From the NCBI GenBank assembly GCA_022570795.1, contig JAKUDP010000017.1, positions 546,131 to 610,130 on the forward strand: a stretch of 64,000 nucleotides of DNA, read 5' to 3'. Under the pieces are notes generated by a model. That model saw nothing but the letters and a program-made list of their open reading frames with translations. It ran no database searches and had not been told where the DNA came from. Position numbers and translations under genes: made by a program. The stretch is from Sphaerulina vaccinii. Lineage: Eukaryota > Ascomycota > Dothideomycetes > Mycosphaerellales > Mycosphaerellaceae. Positions 1 to 10,779 of the stretch are shown here, in pieces (position 1 is the first letter of the stretch; every line of letters begins with the position of its first letter).

Positions 1-3000
1 CCAACAGCTGATCATCAATGCGTGTGAGTTGAATGGATCTGAGCCCAGGCTGTCCAGCGTAGCACCGTAGCTACGAGCCTCAAAGACAGAGTTGCCCGAC
101 TGCAAGCCTTTGCTATCTGTGTCAGGATGCACCACGAACAGAGTCTGAAACAAATCATCTCCTCCCAGATCCGAAGCTATCTTATTCAAGCCATAATGCT
201 GACGTTGCACCGCGGCTAGGTTGTTGCTTCTCATGCGTGTGAGCAAAGTACTGACACTCTCTTGCCAGTCGATGCTAAGAGCAACAGGCACTGTAGAGTT
301 TGTCGGTCCAGCACAATGTTCGACTCCTGCGAGGTCTACATCTCTACCACTCAATACTGTCCCGAAGATAACACTTGTGGTCATAGAGAGGCGTGCAGCT
401 ACCAGAGCCCACGTGGACTGAAGAATGATCGATGGCGTGTCTCCATCGTGCGGCCATACCATTGAGATTGAGACGATCTCCTGGCTCGTGGCTTGTGGTG
501 TGTACCCGGCGGTGGGCAGCTGGGGAAAGATTGATTTCTCGACTGTTCCAAGCTGTCGTTTCCAGAACTCCCTTGACTCATCTTTCGACGATCGTAGGGT
601 ATAGCTGACAAAGTGATCGAAAGACGTGAGCTGACCATCAGCCCGCGAGAAGTACTTGTTCTCAACTTTGTTCAACAGCATAGACAGGAAAGCACCGTCA
701 TAGACGCTGTGGTGGATTGTGAAAACAAAAGAGCGATTGATGATAGCAGCGCGGCAGAGAGCGTCGCCCAGCTCCATCTGCTGCGACGCATCTATTTTGA
801 GATAGCCATCGACCGAGTCTCCTCGCGCTAACGGAAGACTCTTGACGACGACCTGAAGGAGCCCTTGTCCAGGTAAATCAACGATGCGAGTTCTCAAGAT
901 CGGTAAATCAGCAACAGTTTCTTGCCAGATCTGTTCGAATCGTGAAGAGTCAATGTCTCGCTGCAGCTGAAGGACACTGCGGGATATGTATTGGCCCGCA
1001 GTGCGTGCGGTGAGTGCGAGTAGGCCCTGCTGCATGGTAGTTGCTGGGTACATATTCTCAACCTGCACCTTTGAGACGTTGCACAGCTGAGCAGCAGCAA
1101 TAGTAATCTCCTCGATGCTCACAGAACTCGGCTCTAACAGTGAGAAGGGCGGCAAGGCGTCGAGCCCAGGACTCAGATCGGTCGCAATGATGGATGCCAT
1201 GTCATCTAGACTGGGATGCTCAAAAATCTGCACGGTTGTGAGATGCAAGCTTTGCTGTCGAGCCAGTGAGGCCAGACGCATGGCTGAGATCGAGGTGCCT
1301 CCTAGGCGAAAGAAGTGGTCATCGCGCTGTAAGACGTGAGACTTGACTCCGAGTACTTGTGTCCAGAGATCCCGTAAGGTCCCCATATGTGGCGAAGTTA
1401 TCGTGTCCAGCATGCCTTTCTGGTGCTCTGGGGCAAGCTGCGCACGAGATAGTGCGCAACCGAAACGTTGAAGCTTCCGTCTATCTACTTTACCCGTGCT
1501 TCCAACTGGCATATGGCTCACAGGAATGATGTAGGTGGGACTCATGTAGCCAGGTAAGAGCTGGCTCAGACCGCGTCTCAAGTCCGAGAGAACGCGGGCA
1601 TTGCAGTTGCGATCGAGCTGCAAAGTGCCACTGCTTACATGTTTGCCAATGATGCATAAGAAAAGCACAAGTACATCGTAAGCAGTGTCAGCTAGAGAGA
1701 TGACTTCAGCTGCGATTGATACTTGAACTTGTTCTTTGAGGATTGTCTGGGCAGCAACTTCTAGGTCATGAAGTTGAATGCGTTTGCCATGCAATTTCGT
1801 CCAAGTATCGGTGCCACGACCGACGAACAAGATATTGCCATGAGCGTCGTATTTGACATGATCGCCTGTTCGAAACACAGCGTATCGCTCCATTCCAGAG
1901 GGAACAGAGACGTGCTGAAGTGCAGGCGGCATGGTGAACATGACCCGATCCTGCTCAGCCTCCTGGGTGCCAATGTAGCCATTTGCTACTACATCGCCCT
2001 CGATGCAGAGCTCCCCGATAGCGCCAATAGGTACAAGTTGCATTGCATCCCGAGTGTCGACTACCCATGATCGCGAGTACCTGCTCGACCCGATAAGACC
2101 AGCATCCAGATCAGACTTGGTCACTACGATGGAGGTGGCCACTGACGCCTCTGCGGGGCCGTACCAGTTGAACACTTTGATACCTGCTTCGAGCCATGCA
2201 GATGAAGTAGCAGGTTTCAGCCTTTCACCAGCGAACACGATGGTCTTCACAGATGACAGTTGCCTCGGATCCAGTATACATGCCACAGATGGTGTCAAGC
2301 AAATCCAGTTTATTTCGAACTCGTTGATAACATCCGGAAGACGATCGGTGAGATCTGACTGGCATGGAGTGCAGACACAGCCTCCAGCAGCAAGCGTTGA
2401 CAGTGTCTCGACAATACTGACATCAAAGTCGTAAGCAGCGAATTGCAGTATCCTGCTATGCTCGTTGAGATCAAAGTAACTGATTGCCGCATTCACGTTA
2501 CTGTCAAAAGTTGAATGACTCCACAAAATTCCTTTCGAGGTATTGGTAGTGCCCGAAGTGAACACGATGACAGCAGCGTCTTTGACATGCGGGTCATATT
2601 CAATTACTGCCAGCGCTTCACCTTCAGCGGGATCGGCAGCAATATCCTCGACAACAATGAATGGCACGAGGCTCGCAAAGGCACTTGTGGCGTGTAGCGT
2701 ACGCGAGGTGATGCAGATTCTTGGTTGGCAGGTGTCCACTATCCTGCGAGCCTTCTCTTCAGTTATGGAAGCTGACATTGGTACGGCTGTCGCCCCAGCG
2801 CGAAGCACTGCTAACATCGCAATGGCCATCCATGAGGACTTCTCGAGACAAAGAAGTACCTTACAGCCGCGTGTATCTTGTTCGATAAGGAGGTGTGCTA
2901 TGCACGAAGACCTGCGCCAAAGGTCCTTGTACGTCAGTGCTGACTTGGCATCCTGCAAAGCCAGTGCATTAGCCCTCGAAAGCACTTGACCACGGATCTT

Positions 3001-6000
3001 GTCAATCACTGAAGCATTACTTGTGGGTAAATCTGCACTATTCCACTCTAGTATCTGGCGCATGTCCTGCTCGTTCGCAAGCGGCAGATCGCCGACTTTA
3101 GTGCTTTGCTGTTTCGGCGAACAGAGAAGGTGCAGAAAGTGCTCAAGTTGTCTCGAGATTCGTACACATTCGCTTGAGGTGAGAGACGCTGTATCGTAGC
3201 TGATGTCTACCTCAAGCCCAGAGTCGTGAGGTTGACAGACCATCATCATACCGTGGGAGTTGAACGAGGCCAAAGGGGTTGCCGATGTACTAGGACCGGA
3301 CGTCAGAGGTCGTGAGAACATGCCGGAGTTATCAGACTCGACATCTTGCTGCACGACTAGGAGAAGCTGAAAGAGACCAGCGTCACCTTCATTGGAGACG
3401 CCAATGACCCTTGAAATGTTTTCAAGGCCGAATTGCTCGTAATTATGCGTTTCCACCGAGTCTCTTTGGGTTCGCACCAAGAAGTTACTAGTAGTCTCAT
3501 CCCGATCCAGCTTTGCTCGCACAGGAATGATGGCAAAAGTCGGGCCTGCGATGCGATCGATATCCGGCAGTGGGGTCTGCCGTCCACTGACAGTAGCTCC
3601 AAAGATAACATCATCGGAATTGGTATACGTAGCAATGAGCAACGTCAGAGCTGCACGTATAATCGAGCTCGGCGTCACTTCCGCCTTGGGCCATTGGACA
3701 GCCATAGACGAATGCATCTCTTCTGTGGAGGACGTTGTTTTGCGATAGGGTAGAAATGGAACAGAATCGAGTCCTTTCAGGCGCTCAACCCAGAACTCGG
3801 CTGTCTGTGGCCGTTGTACTTGATCCTGCACGTATCTCACAAATGGCCGATACGACGCAAGCTCCAGCGCTGTTTCATGAGGTTGATAGTAGGTTTGCTG
3901 GACGGCATCAAGAATCAGAGAACGGCTCCACCCATCAAATATGGCATGATGTATGCGCAGGTGACAAAAGAAGCAATCTTCGCCTCCATGCTGCAGGCTG
4001 ACTTGGAAGAGGCTTTTCCCTAGCCCCATGGACGAAGTCTGCTCGTGGTTCAGCTGATCAAATGGGACATGCTGTTCGGCAGTGTCTTCGACAAGCACGA
4101 CCTGAGCCAAGTTGCCGTCTTGAAGATGCACGATGTGTGTGCGTAATAAAGATACTGCACGTATCACTGTGAGCCATGCAAGCCGGAAGGCATGCTTATC
4201 GATTGACTTCGGGAGCCGGTATGTCTCTTCCAGTATGTAGCGATCCTCGTGCATAGACGTCATGGCAATCAATCCTCCCTGCATGGGAGTGCACGGCAGG
4301 ATATCTTCAATGGTGTCGGCTTGTATGCCTAAGGATTCAGCAGCATCTCGACACACGCTTGCACGATCATTGTCCGCATGAAGCAGCGAGAAGGGCTGAG
4401 TATCTGGAGTCGAGGCTTCGTCTGCGACTAGTCCTACACACATCGCGAGATCCCGCAGAGTCGGTGCTTGCAAGATATCAGACACAAGCACAATCAGCCT
4501 CTCACGGCGACCTGCGGAGGCCATGCGAATGGCCTTGATAGAGTCGCCACCTAAGCGGAGGAAGTTGTCGCTCATACCGATAGATCTGACAGGCATGTCC
4601 AGAACCGCAGACCATATGTTACGCATTGTGAGTTCTAGGCTGTTGCTGGGTTCAGAGTACGTCGGCCGACTGAGTATTGTGGATTGCGCTTGCAAGAGCT
4701 GCGCAAGAGTCATAGCACTAGCCGTCTGGCGGATTGTAGCGCGGTCTATCTTGCCATTGAGACTCAGAGGTATGCGCTCCATCGGAAACCAAAGCGTAGG
4801 GACCATGAATGACGGGAGTGTATTTCGCAGTGCTCTGAGTAGATCGTTCAGTTTGAGCTCGATATCATGTGCTCCTTGCCCTGCAGTCTCCACGAACAAG
4901 GTGAGTGTTGGGGATTGGTCGTCGTTCGGGTAGATGACATCCACCACAGTGGAGAGTCCTTCGGCTGAGAGAAGACGAGTATGGTGTTCCACATCTGCGA
5001 TCTCGACTCTCTGCCCTCTGATCTTGACTTGTGACGTGTCTTTGCGGCCTAGGAACATGAGCTGGCCCACGTCATTGTACGTTGCAAGGTCGCCAGTCCT
5101 GTACAGTCGCCCACTCCGGCCTGGAGTGCCAGTGCATCCTTGAAGTAGCCACGGCGGGTCTTCAATGAAGGCTGCAGTTGTCAGATCATGGTTCGCCAGA
5201 TAACCTTGGCCCACAAGAGGACCTTCGAGATAGATCTCGCCGACAGAGCCGACAGATGTGAGTCGTGACTGATCGTCGACATCTACAAGCCAGGTACACA
5301 TGCCGACCCCAATACCGATGCTAGGACGTTTTACATTGGAGTGCTTGAGTACGCTGGAAGTTGACTTAAATGTGCATTCCGTGGGCCCGTAAGTGTTCAA
5401 CAGGCTCACCTTATCAGCCCATGTGATGACATTCTCGGGATATGGTGGTTCCCCACTCAGCAGTATAGACTGGAGTGTTGTAGGTCCCGGGTTCAAGGTA
5501 CGTAACATCGTTGGAGTAAGGTTGACCAACGTGCATCGAAAGTGTGCAATAACAGCGGCCAGATCTTGGAGCATCTCCTTCTCCCGCGCTATACATATGC
5601 AACCTCCGCCGCACATCGTGTGCAAGAAGTTGCTCCATGAGACATCGAAGGAGTAGGGCGCGAAGTCGAGCACTCGCGAAGATCTTCGAAAGCCAAGCTG
5701 ATTCCCTTGGTAGTGAACGGCACTACAGACATTCGCATGGCTCATGCAAGCGCCCTTTGGAGCTCCTGTGGTACCAGAGGTAAAGCTGATGTACGCAAGA
5801 TAAGAAGGAGACACATGTCTATGCAAATAGGCTGATGAGCCGAGTAAAGACTCCGAGAGCTCAACTACGATGAGACATCCGCTTCCCGGAACCCGAGGCA
5901 CTAGATCAGGCGAAGTCAAGATGATCTTGGCGGAGGTTTGGTCAAGGATGCTCTGCAATCGTGTGGCGGGATAGTCCATGTCCAGCGTAACAGCAGTAGC

Positions 6001-6459
6001 TCCGCATTTGATGATAGCGAGCATAGCGATGGGCATCCACTTGCTCTTGTTCAGACAGATGGGCACTATGGATTTTTCATCGACACCACGCGATGCTAGT
6101 ACATGAGCCAGTCGTCCAGCACAGTCGTCGAGCTGGCCATAGCTAAGTGTGCCGTCCCAGGCATCAACGGCTGGTGCTTCAGGCTGTTGTCGAGCTAGCT
6201 CAGAGATTAGGTCGTGGACACAGCCGTCGACTGAGATGGGTACGGAGGCATTCCACTTCCAGATGCGATCAAGGTCCCGATCATTGATCTCGCGGCACTG
6301 TTGTTGCTCTTGAGAGTTCGGCATGGCGCTTGGCTCGCAGCGCGTATCGTTCTCCATCTTCTGCGACTTTGTAGACAACGAGTTTTGTAACAAGTGTTTG
6401 ATGCTCAAGCGCGACCGAGTGGTTGCGCGGTATGTGCTTGTGGTCGACGCGACTCGCAT
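1..6459 (-). CDS. Multimodular nonribosomal peptide synthetase, 3' part cut by the window edge
   Basis: An uninterrupted reverse-strand frame runs off the left edge, giving about 2,150 residues without introns. Domain order is A1 (about 6,300-4,750), T1 (LGGDSI, Ser codon 4540-4542), C1 (HHAIFDG, about 3,935-3,955), A2 (about 3,000-1,480), T2 (LGGTSI, Ser codon 1291-1293), C2 (HHSVYDG, about 695-720, then cut). Both C domains keep HHxxxDG and both carriers keep the Ser that receives phosphopantetheine. A1 has TSGTTGAPKGA and NTYGPTE; A2 has the weaker TSGTTNTSKG and NWYGPAE. The synthetase starts with an A domain, so it loads its own first amino acid. Starts at 6459 or 6357 are both possible, since the frame is open up to a stop at 6484-6486. 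It is divergent from the oxygenase at 6934. It is the core enzyme of the cluster; its product cannot be predicted. Confidence 0.95.
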   Translation of the reverse strand, partial: MRVASTTSTYRATTRSRLSIKHLLQNSLSTKSQKMENDTRCEPSAMPNSQEQQQCREINDRDLDRIWKWNASVPISVDGCVHDLISELARQQPEAPAVDAWDGTLSYGQLDDCAGRLAHVLASRGVDEKSIVPICLNKSKWMPIAMLAIIKCGATAVTLDMDYPATRLQSILDQTSAKIILTSPDLVPRVPGSGCLIVVELSESLLGSSAYLHRHVSPSYLAYISFTSGTTGAPKGACMSHANVCSAVHYQGNQLGFRRSSRVLDFAPYSFDVSWSNFLHTMCGGGCICIAREKEMLQDLAAVIAHFRCTLVNLTPTMLRTLNPGPTTLQSILLSGEPPYPENVITWADKVSLLNTYGPTECTFKSTSSVLKHSNVKRPSIGIGVGMCTWLVDVDDQSRLTSVGSVGEIYLEGPLVGQGYLANHDLTTAAFIEDPPWLLQGCTGTPGRSGRLYRTGDLATYNDVGQLMFLGRKDTSQVKIRGQRVEIADVEHHTRLLSAEGLSTVVDVIYPNDDQSPTLTLFVETAGQGAHDIELKLNDLLRALRNTLPSFMVPTLWFPMERIPLSLNGKIDRATIRQTASAMTLAQLLQAQSTILSRPTYSEPSNSLELTMRNIWSAVLDMPVRSIGMSDNFLRLGGDSIKAIRMASAGRRERLIVLVSDILQAPTLRDLAMCVGLVADEASTPDTQPFSLLHADNDRASVCRDAAESLGIQADTIEDILPCTPMQGGLIAMTSMHEDRYILEETYRLPKSIDKHAFRLAWLTVIRAVSLLRTHIVHLQDGNLAQVVLVEDTAEQHVPFDQLNHEQTSSMGLGKSLFQVSLQHGGEDCFFCHLRIHHAIFDGWSRSLILDAVQQTYYQPHETALELASYRPFVRYVQDQVQRPQTAEFWVERLKGLDSVPFLPYRKTTSSTEEMHSSMAVQWPKAEVTPSSIIRAALTLLIATYTNSDDVIFGATVSGRQTPLPDIDRIAGPTFAIIPVRAKLDRDETTSNFLVRTQRDSVETHNYEQFGLENISRVIGVSNEGDAGLFQLLLVVQQDVESDNSGMFSRPLTSGPSTSATPLASFNSHGMMMVCQPHDSGLEVDISYDTASLTSSECVRISRQLEHFLHLLCSPKQQSTKVGDLPLANEQDMRQILEWNSADLPTSNASVIDKIRGQVLSRANALALQDAKSALTYKDLWRRSSCIAHLLIEQDTRGCKVLLCLEKSSWMAIAMLAVLRAGATAVPMSASITEEKARRIVDTCQPRICITSRTLHATSAFASLVPFIVVEDIAADPAEGEALAVIEYDPHVKDAAVIVFTSGTTNTSKGILWSHSTFDSNVNAAISYFDLNEHSRILQFAAYDFDVSIVETLSTLAAGGCVCTPCQSDLTDRLPDVINEFEINWICLTPSVACILDPRQLSSVKTIVFAGERLKPATSSAWLEAGIKVFNWYGPAEASVATSIVVTKSDLDAGLIGSSRYSRSWVVDTRDAMQLVPIGAIGELCIEGDVVANGYIGTQEAEQDRVMFTMPPALQHVSVPSGMERYAVFRTGDHVKYDAHGNILFVGRGTDTWTKLHGKRIQLHDLEVAAQTILKEQVQVSIAAEVISLADTAYDVLVLFLCIIGKHVSSGTLQLDRNCNARVLSDLRRGLSQLLPGYMSPTYIIPVSHMPVGSTGKVDRRKLQRFGCALSRAQLAPEHQKGMLDTITSPHMGTLRDLWTQVLGVKSHVLQRDDHFFRLGGTSISAMRLASLARQQSLHLTTVQIFEHPSLDDMASIIATDLSPGLDALPPFSLLEPSSVSIEEITIAAAQLCNVSKVQVENMYPATTMQQGLLALTARTAGQYISRSVLQLQRDIDSSRFEQIWQETVADLPILRTRIVDLPGQGLLQVVVKSLPLARGDSVDGYLKIDASQQMELGDALCRAAIINRSFVFTIHHSVYDGAFLSMLLNKVENKYFSRADGQLTSFDHFVSYTLRSSKDESREFWKRQLGTVEKSIFPQLPTAGYTPQATSQEIVSISMVWPHDGDTPSIILQSTWALVAARLSMTTSVIFGTVLSGRDVDLAGVEHCAGPTNSTVPVALSIDWQESVSTLLTRMRSNNLAAVQRQHYGLNKIASDLGGDDLFQTLFVVHPDTDSKGLQSGNSVFEARSYGATLDSLGSDPFNSHALMISCW

Positions 6460-6933
6460 TAGCTTAGCCGGCACTCGTTCGTGCTAAGCCGCCGGAAGCA
6501 CTCATCAAGCATTGCGCTAAGCCGTCGACTAGGCTCGTAAATACCATAGCCTGTCCCAGTGGCCCTGCAAACACTCGGTGTTCAGCCGTAGATGGAAGTC
6601 ATCTATGACATTAGCCGTTCTGTAGAGCCCGGGTACTTGGGGTTGCAGAAAATAGCATCCTGCAGTAGCATAAGGCAGCATTGCGGTGTGGTGAAGAACC
6701 ACCTTGCAGCTGATCATCGCATTCCGAGTGCGTATCACTGACAAGCACAGGCGGTCTGATCTATAACAGCACATTGTGCTGAAAAGGAGACTTCGCCGGG
6801 AGAACTGGACTGGCCTGGACACTTCGTACATCTGTACGCTGCGCCGTGTCCTTCAATCTCAGTTGCGCGCATGCTCAGTGAAGCAGGTGAACTCGCCACG
6901 CTCATTCGACACACTGTCTTTTTCGCGAGAGTC
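6460..6933. promoter_or_regulatory. Divergent promoter between NRPS and 2OG oxygenase
   Basis: This 474-bp region lies between two genes that start away from each other. The motif CTWAGCCG occurs three times on the NRPS side, at 6463-6470, 6484-6491 and 6517-6524. A related TTAGCCGG lies in the other divergent promoter of the cluster at 19652-19659. This suggests a common cluster regulator, but binding is only inferred. Confidence 0.5.
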
Positions 6934-7971
6934 ATGAGTTCCATGCCGCCCCAGCTCGACTTTCAGGAGTATACCAATGGCGACAGCCATGACCGAGACA
7001 GATTCCTGGATCAACTCAAACAAGCACTGCAGCGCTGGGGCTTCTTCAGCTTGATCAACTACGGAATGCCACCGCGAGACATCGACCATCTCTTTGACCT
7101 CAGTCACCAGTTCTTCGCGTTGTCGCATGCGGAGAAGATGTCAGCGCCTCATCCGGCGGCACCTAATCCACACCGAGGATACAGTTTCGTTGGCCAGGAG
7201 TTCACGTCCGGTCTTAGTCGCCAACGTGAGGTAGAAGTACGGCACGGGCGGCGACTGGTCGACCTGAAGGAGACATTCGATTGGGGTTCGACCAATGACA
7301 AACTCTATCCGAGTGTATGGCCTGATGATGGTCTGCTACCAGGATTTCGAGCTACACTGGAGGGCCACTACGTCCAGGCTCGAGCTCTTCACATGTCGAT
7401 TCTGTGTGCTCTCGCGGAGTGCCTGGACTGTGATACGGCAACATTCCTTGCAGCCCACCAAGATGACGCCACTCAAGGGAGTGAAGCAAGATTAGCACAC
7501 TACCCACCGGTCGAGGTTGAAGGCCTCAGCACTGAGCGAGGCACCAGTCGAATTTGCGAGCATTCCGACTCCGGTTCTGTCACGCTCCTATGGCAAGACA
7601 AGGTGGGAGGCTTAGAGATCGAAGATGTGGCATCGGGAAACTTCATTCCGGTGTTAAGTCCAGCCCCTGCTGTGCTTGTAAATCTGGGCGATGCCATGGA
7701 GAGATGGACAAACGGCGTTCTGCCAGCAGCATATCATCGTGTGGGACGGCCATCTCGTCTCGCCGGCTCGAGCCAGATCCCGGGAAGGTTTTCCATCATG
7801 TACTTTGGCAAGCCTGATCGTGCAGCCAGCCTGGCGCCGCTGCCTCAATTCGTATCTGCTAGCAGGCCAGCAGCATACCCTCCAGTCACGGGCGAGCAGC
7901 TGAATCAAGGAACTCTGCTCCGGACATATGAGTTTACAGGCGAACGCAAAGACTCGAAGGCAAGGTTGTGA
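6934..7971 (+). CDS. 2-oxoglutarate/Fe(II) oxygenase, isopenicillin N synthase-like fold
   Basis: A single-exon gene encodes 345 residues, with an N-terminal DIOX_N-like half and a C-terminal 2OG-FeII_Oxy domain. The iron triad is visible as His210 and Asp212 (EHSDSG) and His268 (AAYHRV). The co-substrate residues are Arg285 and Ser287 (RFS). The ATG at 6934 is preferred because the domain begins right after it; an in-frame ATG at 6871 would add 21 residues. Fungal members of this superfamily hydroxylate free amino acids such as proline and leucine, or peptide side chains, including in echinocandin-type clusters. Its position head-to-head with the NRPS suggests that it modifies a building block or the peptide. 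The substrate is unknown. Confidence 0.9.
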   Translation: MSSMPPQLDFQEYTNGDSHDRDRFLDQLKQALQRWGFFSLINYGMPPRDIDHLFDLSHQFFALSHAEKMSAPHPAAPNPHRGYSFVGQEFTSGLSRQREVEVRHGRRLVDLKETFDWGSTNDKLYPSVWPDDGLLPGFRATLEGHYVQARALHMSILCALAECLDCDTATFLAAHQDDATQGSEARLAHYPPVEVEGLSTERGTSRICEHSDSGSVTLLWQDKVGGLEIEDVASGNFIPVLSPAPAVLVNLGDAMERWTNGVLPAAYHRVGRPSRLAGSSQIPGRFSIMYFGKPDRAASLAPLPQFVSASRPAAYPPVTGEQLNQGTLLRTYEFTGERKDSKARL

Positions 7972-8521
7972 CTGTAGCAGGTCTTGATATCACATGTAAC
8001 ATAGACAAGGAGGAAGTCATCTGGTCGTTTTTGGATGTCGTTGTAGATTGCATGTCGTTGCCACAAAGTTCTGGCGGGATCCACTTCCCGCTGATAAAAT
8101 CCTTGCGTCGATTACATAAACCTCGTAAAACACCCCTGATCATCGGCCGCGCTAACACTTTCCCGAGCATTACACGATTTGATCCTTGACCATTTGTAAC
8201 CACACCTGGTGAAGGAGCGGAGTCTTCAAGGCACAGCTGTCAATGCTACAGACCAAATCGGACTCAAAGCCAGTGCCCGAAGGACTCCACATAGTGTGGA
8301 GAATGTTGCTTTCGACCTCTTCGATGGCTGGAGGTCGGTCGTGGTGTACGAGCATCGGCGTGGCTTCACCTTCCCAGGATCTCACATTAGAGGCCAATGC
8401 TGGTTGATACCGATGCTGGTTGAGCAGTACCCGAGAAGGGCACTCGCACGAGAGCAGACGACGACTCTCGCAGCTGGAATGGCACGTTCATGTCAGATTC
8501 GTGAGACATTTCATCTCAACA
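7972..8521. other. Intergenic, upstream of the TauD-like gene
   Basis: This 550-bp stretch probably holds the terminator of the first oxygenase and the promoter and leader of the TauD-like oxygenase. The short frames here look like chance. I see no repeat. Confidence 0.4.
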
Positions 8522-9715
8522 ATGGCCGACACGCGCTCGGACAGTCCAATACAAGGCGAACTCTTGAATGGATCAGTCAAACATCGAGTGCCAATCATAC
8601 CTTGCGGAGCCTTGCAATCGTTCTCGTACGAAGATACCACTCCTGCTCTCGGCCGCGAATTCAGCGATGTCAATATCGTTGAAGATGTTCTGAATGCTCC
8701 AGATGCGGAAGACCGGCTTCGCGATCTAGCATATACGAGTAGGTGTGCAAAGCTATCTCATATAGAGCACGGAGCCTAACTTGCGATTCACAGTTTCCTC
8801 CAGAGGCGTCGTCTTCTTCAGAAAGCAAGACAACCTCACGAATGACCTGCAGAAGGACTTCGTACAACGTCTGGGCCTCGCTTCAGGAAAGCCGAAAGAC
8901 TCGACTCTTCACGTACACCCAGTACTAAACAGAACTGGTGACATGGAAATATCTTCAATAAGCTCGACTGAACGCGAAGGCTTTCTCAAGAATCTCGAGG
9001 ACTATGCGAAGAATCCCAGGAAGTATCGCGCAGCGGAATGGCATAGTGATGTCCAGTTCGAGCGAGCACCCCCGGACTATACATCTCTCAGGCTTACCAA
9101 ACTGCCCAAGAATGGTGGAGACACTGTCTGGGCCTCAGGTTACGAGATATATGATCGCTTCTCTCCAGCCTACAGGAAGTTCTTCGAAACCCTCACAGCA
9201 ACCTTCAGTGGTGAAGGGTATGTCAAGATGGCCAAAGCTGATCCAGAAAACGTGAAGCTTTATCAACAACCACGAGGAAATCCACTCAATGTCGGGTTCA
9301 AGTCGGTCCACCCAGTAGTGCGTACCAATCCAGTCACTGGATGGAAGAGCATCTTTGCCATCGGACCTTTCCCAGAACAGATCAACGAACTTACTTCGCG
9401 GGAGTCTCAGGAGCTTCTGGCAAGATTCATGAAGATGATCGTAGAGAATCATGACTTACAAGTGAGGTTCAAATGGAGAAACCCGAATGACTTTGCAGTC
9501 TGGGACAACAGATCAGGTAAGTAACGTGCTCAAAGCAGGTCATCTTGCATAGCTGATAGTATTCCCTGATAGTGTTCCATACTCCCACATTCGACTATGA
9601 TGGGCTGGGAGAGCGGTACGGGAATCGTGCTGTCGGCATAGGAGAAGAGCCGTACCTTGACCCAGAGAGCAAGTCAAGGAGTGAGGACTTTCGAGCGAAA
9701 GGACTTGAGTGCTAG
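8522..9715 (+). CDS. TauD/TfdA-family 2-oxoglutarate-dependent dioxygenase
   Basis: Three exons (8522-8738, 8794-9516, 9573-9715) encode 360 residues. Intron 1 begins GTAGGT and has a CTAAC branch site; intron 2 begins GTAAGT; both restore the frame exactly. The iron ligands are His156 and Asp158 (EWHSDVQ) and the distal His316 (VFHTPTFDY). Arg328 or Arg332 (ERYGNRAVGI) should hold 2-oxoglutarate. The family oxidises taurine, sulfonates and amino-acid-like acids, and secondary-metabolite members hydroxylate amino acids or peptides. It is a different fold family from the oxygenase at 6934, so the cluster has two independent oxidations. The start at 8522 was chosen because an in-frame upstream ATG (8420) gives a non-conserved leader. 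The stop lies 51 bp from that of the convergent P5C reductase. Confidence 0.9.
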
Positions 9716-9766
9716 TAGTTTGTTTGACCTCATACTGGCTCATCAAAATGCTTCTGCATCTACGTC

Positions 9767-10779
9767 TCACTTTCCCTCACCAAGCCTTGCTGCAGCTCCA
9801 GCAGCAACCTGCAAAGCTCGTGCAAAAGTCCACCTGGTACGACCCGCCTCAAGCTCTAACACACCTTGCACAGTCGATCCTTTCGGCGACATGACGTCCT
9901 GCCTCACAGCCGTTGGCTGTCGACCTTGCATCACAAGCGTCGCAGTACCCAACATAACATGAGCTACCATCTCCAACGCATCAGCCGGCTTGATTCCTGT
10001 TGCAATGGCGCCTTCCACAAGTCCTTCCAGAACCACAGTGAAGAATGCTGGTGTAGACCCACAGAGTGCGGTACATGCGTCCATGGTGGAGGGCTCTGTG
10101 TAGAAGACTTTTCCTAAGCAGGAGAAGAGTTGAGTGGCGATGTCGAGGACGCCTGGCGGAATGTCTCCTCGCTCGATCACTGTCGTTGAGGCTTTAGCGA
10201 AGCAATTGATGTTGGGCATGACTCGTATGATGTGTCTGTTGTGTGTCTCCGGCAATGCAATTGCGGATTTGATGTTTGCAACTGTCACACCAGCCAAGAC
10301 ACTGATGATGATCTTATCACTCAGAGCTTCTCTCATGCCCGGTTCTTCGAAGAGTGTCTTGAGCATGTGGGGCTGAACGGCCAGGAGAACAATATCGGCA
10401 TTGCGGGCGCTGTTGACGTTGTCATGGACTCTGATGTCGACTTTGGACGGAACGGGGTCTGGTGCTTTGTCGATTGCTTGACTTATCGCAGTCGCAGACT
10501 GTTCACGTCTAATTCCGTTAGCAAGCAGAATTTGACACTACTGGCAAAGAATGCTCGACTTACCGCACGCAAGCTAAGAAGCGGCCTGGCATCGAAGATA
10601 CGCCTGCATGGCTGTCTCGACGCGATGTTGCGGATAGTGCGACGTTCTCAGAGAGTAGTCCGAGTAGAATCGCAGTGCCCAGAGCGCCTGTGTATGTCAG
10701 AGATCATCGATATGGGACAATGGCTTCGCACGAGGCTGCTTTGCGTTGCCTTCTTACCGCACCCGATAATGGCCAACAT
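9767..10779 (-). CDS. Pyrroline-5-carboxylate reductase (ProC-like), cluster copy
   Basis: Three exons on the reverse strand (10779-10758, 10687-10564, 10508-9767) join in phase to 295 residues, close to normal P5CR length. The protein opens with the Rossmann motif MLAIIGCGALGTAI. It continues with LLAVQPHM, the central RVMPNINC, and the C-terminal signature around DVMSPKGSTVQGVLELE. P5CR reduces 1-pyrroline-5-carboxylate to proline with NAD(P)H, and substituted cyclic imines are accepted in 4-methylproline routes. A dedicated copy beside an NRPS and hydroxylases suggests production of proline or a substituted proline for the peptide. Intron 1 lies inside the Rossmann motif. A duplicate of the primary-metabolism gene is the alternative. 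Confidence 0.93.

Noticed and set aside
221..5656. Forward-strand frames of 60-148 codons across the NRPS
   Set aside because: They are antisense shadows of one continuous reverse-strand NRPS frame.
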